This document shows, one piece after another, positions 32,052 through 64,000 of a stretch of DNA of 64,000 nt. Each line of letters opens with the position of its first letter. The stretch's first letter is position 1. Source of the DNA: Eledone cirrhosa (lineage: Eukaryota > Mollusca > Cephalopoda > Octopoda > Eledonidae); the NCBI GenBank assembly GCA_964016885.1, contig OZ024740.1:293619217-293683216 (forward strand). The letters are read 5' to 3'. Position numbers and translations under genes: made by a program. Below the pieces are notes generated by a model. That model was not told the origin of the DNA. It was given only the letters and a program-made list of their open reading frames with translations, and ran no database searches.

Positions 32052-34943
32052 TGAATAGTGTGTAGATAAACATACACATTTTAACATGGACAGTGTGTAG
32101 ATATTACATACACATTTTAACATGGACAGTGTGTAGATATTACATACACATTTTAACATGGACAGTGTGTAGATAAGACATACACATTTCAACATAAACA
32201 GTGTGTAGATAAGACATACACATCTCAACATAAACAGTGTGTAGATAAGACATACATATCTCAACATAAACAGTGTGTAGATAAGACATACACATCTCAA
32301 CATAAACAGTGTGTAGATAAGACATACATATTTCAACATAAACAGTGTGTAGATAAGACACACACATCTCAACATAAACAGTGTGTAGATAAGACATACA
32401 CATCTCAACATAAACAGTGTGTAGATAAGACATACACATCTCAACATAAACAGTGTGTAGATAAGACATACACATCTCAATATAAACAGTGTGTAGTTAA
32501 GACATACAAATCTGAACATAAACAGTGTGTAGATAAGACACACAAATCTCAACATAAACAGTGTGTAGATAAGACATACACATCTCAACATAGACAGTGT
32601 GTAGATAAGACACACACATTTCAACATAAACAGTGTGTAGATAAGACATACACATCTCAACATAAACAGTGTGTAGATAAGACATACACATTTCAATGTA
32701 AACAGTGTGTAGATAAGACATACACATCTCAACATAAACAGTGTGTAGATAAGACATACACATCTCAATGTAAACAGTGTGTAGATAAGACATACACATC
32801 TCAATATAAACAGTGTGTAGTTAAGACATACAAATCTGAACATAAACAGTGTGTAGATAAGACATACACATCTCAACATAAACAGTGTGTAGATAAGACA
32901 TACATATCTCAACATAAACAGTGTGTAGATAAGACACACACATCTCAACATAAACAGTGTGTAGATAAGACATACACATCTCAACATAAACAGTGTGTAG
33001 ATAAGACACACAAATCTCAACATAAACAGTGTGTAGATAAGACACACACATCCCAACATAAACAGTGTGTAAATAAGATATACACATCCCAACATAAACA
33101 GTGTGTAGATAAGACATACACATCTCAACATAAACAGTGTGTAGATAAGACATACACATCTCAACATAAACAGTGTGTAGATAAGATATACACATTTCAA
33201 CATAAACAGTGTGTAGATAGGATATACACATCCCAACATAAACAGTGTGTAGATAAGACATACACATCTCAACATAAACAGTGTGTAGATAAGACATACA
33301 CATCTCAACATAAACAGTGTATAGATAAGACATACACATCTCAACATAAACAGTGTGTAGATAAGACATACAAATCTCAACATAAACAGTGTGTAGATAA
33401 GACACACACATCTCAACATAAACAGTGTGTAGATAAGACATACACATCTCAACATAAACAGTGTGTAGATAGGACATACATATCTCAACATTAACAGTGT
33501 GTAGATAAGACATACATATCTCAACATAAACAGTGTGTAGATAAGACATACAAATCTCAACATAAACAGTGTGTAGATAAGACACACACATCTCAACATA
33601 AACAGTGTGTAGATAAGACACACACATCTCAACATAAACAGTGTGTAGATAAGACACACACATCCCAACATAAACAGTGTGTAGATAAGACATACACATC
33701 TCAACATAAACAGTGTGTAGATAAGACACACACATCTGAACATAAACAGTGTGTAGATAAGACATACACATTTTAACATAAACAGTGTGTAGATAAGACA
33801 TACACATTTCAACATAAACAGTGTGTAGATAAGACACACACATTTCAACATAAACAGTGTGTAGATAGGACATACACATTTCAACATAAACAGTGTGTAA
33901 ATAAGACACACACATCTCAACATAAAAAGTGTGTAGATAAGACACACACATCTCAACATAAACAGTGTAAATAAGACACACACATCTCAACATAAACAGT
34001 GTGTAGATAAGACACACACATCTCAACATAAACAGTGTGTAGATAAGACACACACATCTCAACATAAACAGTGTGTAGATAGGACATACACATTTCAACA
34101 TAAACAGTGTGTAGATAAGACACACACATCTCAATATAAACAGTGTGTAGATAAGACACACACATCCCAACATAAACAATGTGTAGATAAGACATACACA
34201 TCTCAACATAAACAGTGTAGATAAGACACACACATCCCAACATAAACAGTGTGTAGATAAGACACACACATCTCAACATAAACAATGTGTAGATAAGACA
34301 TACACATCCCAACATAAACAGTGTGTAGATAAGACATACACATCTCAACATAAACAGTGTGTAGATAAGACACACATCCCAACATAAACAGTGTGTAGAT
34401 AAGACATACACATCTCAACATAAACAGTGTGTAGATAAGACACACATCCCAACATAAACAGTGTGTAGATAAGACATACACATCTCAACATAAACAGTGT
34501 GTAGATAAGACACACATCTCAACATAAACAGTGTGTAGATAAGACACACATCTCAACATAAACAGTGTGTAGATAAGACATACACATCTCAACATAAACA
34601 GTATGTAGATAAGACACACACATCTCAACATAGACAATGTGTAGATAAGACATACACATCTCAACATAAACAGTGTGTAGATAGGACATACACATCCCAA
34701 CATAGACAGTATGTAGATAAGACACACACATCCCAACATAAACAGTGTGTAGATAAGACACACACATCTCAACATAAACAGTGTGTAGATAAGACACACA
34801 TATCTCAACATAAACAGTGTGTAGATAAGACACACACATCTCAACATAAACAGTGTGTAGATAAGACACACACATCTCAACATAAACAGTGTAGATAAGA
34901 CACACACATCTCAACATAAACAGTGTGTAGATAAGACATACAG
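32052..34943. repeat. 36-bp minisatellite, about 80 copies
   Basis: The unit begins CAGTGTGTAGATAAGACATA and ends CACATCTCAACATAAA. Variants are mostly T/C exchanges; a few units are 2-3 bp shorter, clustered near 33970 and 34200-34560. Because 36 is a multiple of 3 and the unit lacks stops in two minus-strand frames, frames of 651 and 482 codons stay open (12-residue repeats such as VCLIYTLFMLRC). I read these as artefacts. The array lies directly 3' of the P450 gene. Confidence 0.97.
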
Positions 34944-34964
34944 CAATCTTCCATATATTAATTA

Positions 34965-34970
34965 TTTATT
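34965..34970 (-). promoter_or_regulatory. Candidate poly(A) signal of the P450 gene
   Basis: AATAAA on the minus strand, about 105 nt after the P450 stop codon and about 20 nt before the minisatellite starts. Confidence 0.5.
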
Positions 34971-35074
34971 TTATGACAACCTCCAAATAATATTAAAAAA
35001 GGGGAAATATTAGTTCATTAAAATAGCATTTCAACCCATCCCTGTGTTGAACCACCATAGTATAATTACAACAA

Positions 35075-58457
<23,383 letters not shown>

Positions 58458-58504
58458 CTATAACAGTTAAAAGAAGTTGGATCAGTGATAAATCCCTAAG
58501 AGAT

Positions 58505-58675
58505 AAGGAAAATAACGATAAGGATATAGTCATGGGTTTAACAAAGTTTACTTTTCAGACACAAGTTCTGGGGTTAGATCCCATTGTATGTACTGTAGGC
58601 AAGTGTTGTTTTTTTGTGAGCTCAGGTTCACAAATACCTATGATGGAAACTGAATGAAATCCCTATGTATGCATG
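58505..58675 (+). repeat. Degenerate tRNA-derived SINE
   Basis: GTCATGGGTTTAAC.., B-box-like TGGGGTTAGATCCC, TAGGCAAGTGTT, GATGGAAACTGAATGAAATCCC. It starts 48 bp upstream of a P450 exon. Confidence 0.55.
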
Positions 58676-58691
58676 TTAGAAATAATCGGGA

Positions 58692-59018
58692 TGGATACCT
58701 GATCATGCGGTTAAACCACTGGGAGTGAAGGACCCTTAGCCTTTGTCAGGGCATTCTTCTAGGGGAAGTCAACTCAGGAAACTGGGATAACCCCGACATA
58801 AAACCTACGGCTCAGTAGTTATCGATGATGTTGATCTTTTCTTCTTTTCGGATTATAGCTACTGACGCTCAGAGAGTGGGATTGGCCTCAGTGCACAGTT
58901 CTTTCTCAGTTAAAAAAATCTTCATGCACGGGTTTTGCACGATAGCAATAATTGATAATTATTAATAATGTTATATCTTGCAATGGCCATACTTGATAAT
59001 GAGGGGGCAGCCATCATG
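58692..59018 (+). mobile_element. Non-autonomous element with LINE-A tail, copy 2
   Basis: Inverted counterpart of 1588-1925 with the same ordered landmarks. It ends CAATGGCCATACTTG..GGCAGCCATCATGTATGTAT. Confidence 0.65.
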
Positions 59019-59028
59019 TATGTATAAT

Positions 59029-59213
59029 AATTGTTTATACCTTTTTGGCACAAGGCCAGCAATTACCCAGTGTATTACTGGTACTTTATTTTATCGACCC
59101 CATAAGGATGAAAGGCAAAGTTAACCTCGGCGGGATTTGAACTCAGAATGGCAAGGGCCGCAACTCTATGCATCAAAGCATGACGCCCAACCCTCTACCG
59201 ATACTGCCAATCC
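59029..59213 (-). repeat. SINE-A, first of a tandem pair
   Basis: Minus-strand SINE-A from GGATTGGCAGTATCGG to CAATTATT. Confidence 0.8.
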
Positions 59214-59227
59214 AATAATGATAATAA

Positions 59228-59417
59228 TAATTGTTTCTACTTTTGGCACAACGCCAGCAATTACCCAGTGCGTTACTGGTACTTTATTTTATTGACCCTG
59301 TAAGGATGAAAACCAAAGTTAACTTCGGCGGGATTTGAACTCAGAATGGCAAGGGCCGTAACTCAATGCTTCAAAGCATGGTGTCTGACCCTCTACCGAT
59401 ACTGCCAATCCACCGCC
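59228..59417 (-). repeat. SINE-A, second of a tandem pair
   Basis: Full-length minus-strand copy, 14 bp from the first and separated from it by a TAA repeat. It differs from the first at scattered positions. Confidence 0.8.
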
Positions 59418-59427
59418 CTTAATAATG

Positions 59428-59875
59428 ATAATAATAATGAAATTATTTTGTACAGTGCTCAGGTGCACTACAACTCATCAAAGGTGCATGTATAGTACAT
59501 AGAATAATGTACAAGTATCAGGAAAGTTAACAGTGTATGAGTCATGATATACAAGTGTGTGTGTGTGTATGAAGGTGGGATATCAAGTGTAGTGTTGGCA
59601 AATTTCATGAAGCATGGAGGCCTTAAAGGATGCAGTGTCTCGGCAGCTAACAACTGATGCAGGTTGTTTGTTCCATGCTTCAGCAACTCTGAGAGTGAAA
59701 AAATGTTTCCGAAAGTCATGGGAGCTGTGCTATTTTCTAAATTTGTAGGCATGCCCATGTGTGTTAAACATATGGAATTCAAAAAGGTGCTCAGGGTTGT
59801 TGTTGGCAAGATGGTAAATAATTTTGTGGGTGTTTACCAAGTCAGTTGCCAGACGTCAGAGCTTCAATGTATCCT
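59428..59875 (-). mobile_element. CR1-like LINE 3' fragment
   Basis: Matches 54956-55400 closely: ATGAAATTATTTTGTACAGTG, AACTCATCAAAGGTGCATG, and C-terminal coding LLKHGTNNLHQLLAAETLHP. Confidence 0.85.
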
Positions 59876-60404
59876 CTTGATATCTACATTGACTTCATGG
59901 TTGGAAGCTGTACTATTGTAGCACTGTATGTGACGCCTTATGCTACTTTTCAGGCCCCACCCTGGACTATACACATGGCATGGGATGGGGTGACATTCAT
60001 GCATGTGCTACTGTCATTTTCCATCAGCACTATGTGTATGCATGTTTACATGGATAAGGTTGATTGAGCTTAAATGTGTGTGTGTATGCATCTGCATATA
60101 TGCACATGCACAATCATAAGCCTACACACATACCTAATATATCAGCTTCTGTTACTCTTTACATGTCTCTAGATGGATTTTATAGGCAAAAACCTACCGG
60201 CAGGAGAACTAGGAGTAAACACCAAGCAAGTTGGTAGGATAACATCCATGAGCTTGGCTGCTCCCACTTGGGGATCCAGCTGGATTAGTTGGAGATGGTT
60301 GCTTCTGACAGGATCTGCTGGAAGGAGTGTTTGAGGGCTCTTCCCATGACCCTCTAAGGAATAAATATGGGTGAAGAAGGAGAAGAAGAAGAAGAAGAAC
60401 AACA
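59876..60404. other. No gene recognised
   Basis: Includes a higher-GC stretch (60170-60355) open in several frames but without a recognised domain. No P450 upstream exon is visible here. Confidence 0.4.
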
Positions 60405-60597
60405 ACATACATACATATATGATGGCTGCCCCACTTATCGAGTATGGCCATTGCAAAAAAACAACAACATAATGACGATAATAATAATAACAACAATAAT
60501 AATAATAATATATACACACACACACGCTCACACAAACATACATATCTATAGACACACACACGATAACAATTAACAGTGCTGCGATCGAATGTAGTTT

Positions 60598-60915
60598 TTA
60601 GCCCAACCAATGTCTTACACAGAGTTGGCAACCAAAACATTCACTGGGAATAGCCGGCTGTGGTTGGAGTTCATGTACGTTTGCATGTCGTTTGAGGCCT
60701 CCTGCTGATTTACATTCTCTACCACATGCTTGGCAGGCATGATGAGTAGCATCTCCAACAGCAGCCTGGTAGTCAACCACTGCTCTCACTTTATGACTGC
60801 AAAGATGACTTTCAAGTTCAGCTTTGCTTAGGCAGAGTCTCGCACAGACGCTGCATGTCAGCGCCATAGGAGGACCCTCGCCGTCTGGAAATGCAACAGT
60901 AATGCCCTTCCTCAC
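60598..60915 (-). pseudogene. LINE-A C-terminal zinc fingers
   Basis: A 105-residue frame with two C2H2 fingers: CSVCARLCLSKAELESHLCS-H (C-x2-C-x12-H-x3-H) and CQACGRECKSAGGLKRHANV-H. A further CFGCQLC follows. Zinc fingers at the end of a LINE protein may guide RNA or DNA binding; that role is inferred. Confidence 0.75.
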
Positions 60916-60927
60916 ATCCCTCTTTAC

Positions 60928-62606
60928 TTACTCGTATGCGATTCGAGATGCCTCAAAGGTAACTTTCCCCTCATATACAGTCTTTCTCGATTTATTACGA
61001 TCAGTAACAATATTTTCCCATGTATCAGCAGAGATGTTAGCGTCTTTCAGAGAGGCTTTCAAGGAATCCTTATACCTCTTTTTTGGTTTATGTGGAAGTC
61101 GTTTTCCTTTAACTAACTCTCCATAAAAGAGTTGTTTTGGTATTCTAGAATCCTTCATCCTGGGAAGGTGACCCCTCCAACGGAGTCTTTGCTTAAGCAC
61201 AAGAGCTTCTATACTGTCACACAGACAACTTTGCAAAATCTAGACATCACTGATGTGCTCCCTCCAGTGAACGCCATGGACCCATCTGAGACAGATCTGA
61301 TGGAAACGCTCCAATTGTTTAAGGTCGTGTCGATATGTGACCCAGGTCTCACAGGCATAAAGAAGAGAAGAGAGCACATATGCCTTGTACACCTTTACCT
61401 TTGTCTTCTTGCATATGTCTCGCCGACCACAGAGTTGCCTTTCTAGCTTTCCGAAAGCATCACTTGCTTTCCTAATCCTGAGTGGAATTTCATTATCAAG
61501 GTTACTGTATCGATTGACAGTGCTTCCCAGGTAGACAAACTGATCAACCGCTCCAAGTCGTTTACCATACACAGATATTTGGCTCACTGTACTGCTTACC
61601 CGGGGCAGGTTGCTACATGACAACGGTTTTCTTGAGACTGACAGTCAATCCTAGGGTAGTGCAAGCATCAGAAAATGTGCTGCATAGCACTCTGTGTGTG
61701 CGCTATAAGATCACAATCATCAGCATACAAGAGGTCTCTTATGATTGATGTAAATACTTTTGTTTTTGCAGCAAAGCGCGTGATGTTAAATATGCTGCCT
61801 CAGGTTCGATATTGGATGTAAATACCATGCTCGCAATTCCTGGAGGCAATATAGAAAACCACTGCAAAGTATATGGCAAACAGGGTCGGTGCTGGAATAT
61901 CCCCCTGTTTCACTCCATTTTTTACTGAGATAGGCTCCGACATGTTACCTCCGACATTAACCCAAGCCTTCATGTCGTCATGGAAAGACCTAACTAAAGC
62001 AAGGAATTTATCAGGGCAACCAAGTTTCTGGAGAACCTTCCATAATGCATCTCTGTTAACAGTATCGAAAACTTTTGTCAGATCGACAAAAACCTGATAC
62101 AGTTCCAAACCTTGTTCCATGCACTTCTCCTGGAGCTGTCTAGCTGAGAAGATCATATCAGTAGTGCCGCGTCCAGCACGAAAACCAGATTGACTTTCAG
62201 GAAGAACACAATCTGCAATGTGTGTCAGCAGACGGTCCAGAAGCACCCTACATAAAACTTTCCCTACGACAGAAAGCAATGATATACCTCTGTAGTTCCC
62301 ACAATCATTCTTCTTACCCTTTCCTTTGTACAAGACCACCATTACTACATCCCTCCAATCATCAGGTACGGATTCACTAGCCCATATCCTGCCAAACAAA
62401 GAGTGAAGATGTTGCAGAAGTCTCTCATCACGATATTGTAGGAGCTCAGCATGTATGCCATCCATACCTGGAGACCTTCCACTGTTCAGCTTCGATATAG
62501 CTACTGCAATCTCCACAATCGTCGGTGGTTCTGCGAGAGCTACTTCCACAGGTTTTTCTGGAATGAGATTGAGGAAACCTTCATTGATGACAGACGGCTG
62601 ATTCAA
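60928..62606 (-). pseudogene. LINE-A reverse transcriptase
   Basis: The main frame (61800-62606) has KLNSGRSPGMDGIHAELL, CGNYRGISLLSVVGKVLCRV, LPESQSGFRAGRGTTDM, YQVFVDLTKVFDTVNRD (motif A, Asp kept) and VKQGDIPAPTLFAIYF. After a frameshift the YADD-type motif C lies in the gap near 61725, then SVYGKRLGAVDQFVYLGSTV (61240-61623) and LRWRGHLPRMKDSRIPKQL (60928-61236). Confidence 0.82.
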
Positions 62607-62624
62607 GAGTTCATCAAAGTGCTC

Positions 62625-63068
62625 TCACCACCTTCCTAGAATTCCTTGTGAGTCACGAAAAAGTTCCTTGTGATCCTTGCTGCAAAGCAGTGTCACCAGA
62701 GAAGAAGACGGTCCATAAACTTCACGCAAGAGACTGTACAACAGCTTTGTGTTATTGGAATCTGATGCAGCTTGTATCTCATCAGCCTTCTCACTCCGCC
62801 ACCTATCCTTCATCTGAGAAAGACTCCGCACAACACGTGATTTCACATCTTTGAGTTCCTTATGCAACATATTCTTCTCCTGTGGTTTTGCTGTCAAGTA
62901 ATGTGACACAGCACGCCTCTTATCAGCCAACAAGTCGTCTATGTGTTCATCATTCTCATTAAACCAGTCTTGATGTTTTCTCTGTGCCAATCCCAGAACA
63001 CGCCTGCCTACATCATAAACTGACTTTTTAAGGGTCGGCCTATCCTCACCAAGATCTGCAACATGCAT
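62625..63068 (-). pseudogene. LINE-A region between endonuclease and RT
   Basis: 147 residues: RVLGLAQRKHQDWFNENDEH, VRSLSQMKDRWRSEKADEIQ and LLYSLLREVYGPSSS. It is mostly helical and charged, matching 4330-4700 of copy 1. Confidence 0.8.
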
Positions 63069-63162
63069 CTCTTCTCACAATGACCTCTTCACATTTTTAT
63101 CTCTAAGACGAGCAGCATTCAATCTTCTGGGCAGGGTTACACCAGGAGCCCGAATTTTACGT

Positions 63163-63928
63163 TTAGTGATTAGTTTCACTTTTGCGCGTACCAGGCGGTG
63201 GTCCATCTAGCACGAACACACTGCACATCCCATCCGTCATGCATCCTGACAAGGAGGTAGTCCAAAAGATGCCATTCCTTAGATGCAGGATGCATCCATG
63301 TGGTCTTAAATTTGTTCTTTTGCTGGAACATGGTGTTGGTAACACACAGATCCAGCTCCTCACACATATGCAGCAGGAGCATACCATTGTTGTTACACTT
63401 TCACACCCATGCCTTCCGATTACATTCCATGTGTTAAAATCCCTACCCACTCTAGCATTAAAGTCACCAAGCACGATGACCTTGTCTGCCTGAGGGATAT
63501 TTCTTAAAACACCTTTCACGGCATGGTAAAAAGACACTTTTTCTTCATTGACAGAATTCATAGTTGGAGCATATACACTCACCAAGGTCGCATATATTCC
63601 TTTGTCCATCAGAATTCTCATGGACATAAGACACTCACTAATCCCCACTGGGAATTCTTCTAATTTATCCACAAGAACAGTCTTAGCAAATGCTACCCAG
63701 TCTCTCTTCTGCTTCCTTCATCTCTTCCTTTCCATTTTCTAGGGTGGGTAAAATTCCCAAGATCCATGGACGAGTTCTCTCCAGCGGCCATAAGAATGTA
63801 TATTCTCCACACAATTCTGTAAGATGACCATCTCCAGCTAACCTCTTCTCAGATAAAGCCACGATATCAAGATCGTAACGTCGAAGCTCCTTCGCAACAA
63901 GAGCGGTCCTTCGTTCAGGACGTTCCAA
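63163..63928 (-). pseudogene. LINE-A APE-type endonuclease
   Basis: RRTALVAKELRRYDLDIVAL and SEKRLAGDGHLTE (N-terminal Glu site), TLVSVYAPTMNS, VIVLGDFNARVGRD (Asp/Asn site), and in the next frame EELDLCVTNTMFQ and EWHLLDYLLVRMHDG. Frameshifts fall near 63690 and 63410. The C-terminal catalytic His region is only partly recognisable. Confidence 0.82.
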
Positions 63929-64000
63929 GAAATCCCTGTCAAGCAGCGTCGGTACGTTTCAGCAGCCAATATTAAATGCCTTGTTTGGCTCTATTATAGT

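Larger units (their letters stand above)
60405..64000 (-). mobile_element. LINE-A copy 2, nearly complete, cut by window end
   Basis: In element order on minus: APE endonuclease (63928-63163), pre-RT (63068-62625), RT (62606-61240), connection (61236-60928), C2H2 fingers (60915-60598), then a 3' UTR with microsatellites ending CAATGGCCATACTCG..GGCAGCCATCATATATGTAT at 60405. The coding sense continues to the window edge, where a TGA replaces a conserved Trp near 63955. At least five frame breaks. Confidence 0.88.

Noticed and set aside
32028..34907. Very long minus-strand reading frames (651 and 482 codons) with 12-residue repeats
   Set aside because: They follow from a 36-bp unit lacking stops in two frames. 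Both frames are equally open, with no codon preference, and the repeat sits outside the P450 coding region.
32052..34943. CRISPR-like array
   Set aside because: The repeats are contiguous without unique spacers and the context is an animal genome.
60169..60561. Upstream P450 exon or another gene on the minus strand
   Set aside because: The frame has no P450 motif and no convincing splice sites, and runs into simple repeats.

Overview
The window looks like a piece of a cephalopod nuclear genome, most likely octopus. It is AT-rich and crowded with TA, CA and TACA microsatellites. It carries several tRNA-derived SINEs resembling those described from cephalopods, Penelope-like retroelements (PLEs), several non-LTR retrotransposons (LINEs) and one intron-split animal gene. 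No bacterial features are present. All family names below are judged from motifs by eye; no database was searched.

The one host gene is a cytochrome P450 on the minus strand. Its last six coding exons lie between 58457 and 35075 and encode about 250 C-terminal residues: the I-helix with EGHDTT, the ExxR K-helix, the FDPDRF region and the haem-binding [10 protein letters not shown]. All five introns have canonical GT..AG ends and matching phases. The motifs point to the CYP4 family. The N-terminal half is not visible, although about 5.5 kb upstream of the first visible exon is in the window. The introns are filled with retroelements: a 6 kb palindromic PLE, a LINE-B copy, a CR1 copy, SINEs and minisatellites. 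A 36-bp, roughly 80-copy minisatellite lies just past the poly(A) signal.

Layout: 1-7.3 kb is a degraded LINE-A (APE endonuclease/RT with C-terminal C2H2 fingers), a deleted mariner, a MITE with 25-bp inverted ends, and SINEs. 7.4-15.8 kb is a cluster of PLE remnants with hammerhead ribozymes, a 1.9 kb foldback and a PLE3 pseudogene. 16.0-24.3 kb is a 26-copy, 316-bp satellite with two higher-order structures. 24.4-31.4 kb is LINE-B pieces and SINEs. 32.0-35.0 kb is the 36-bp minisatellite. 35.1-58.5 kb is the P450 gene. 58.5-64 kb is SINEs, a CR1 tail and a nearly complete LINE-A running out of the window.

The most interesting signal is a set of type I hammerhead ribozyme motifs (CUGANGA..GAA..UA with matching stems). 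Nine have a complete core, and four more are degenerate or truncated. Wherever an endonuclease ORF remains, they sit in the 3' UTR of a PLE, and they also occur at both ends of the 10.4-12.3 kb foldback. Hammerheads in PLEs are known in principle; the number of distinct forms here, the 43-nt minimal version and the double-ended foldback deserve checking. A second theme is tail sharing: SINE-like families carry the 3' ends of LINE-A or LINE-B, which suggests they are mobilised by those LINEs.
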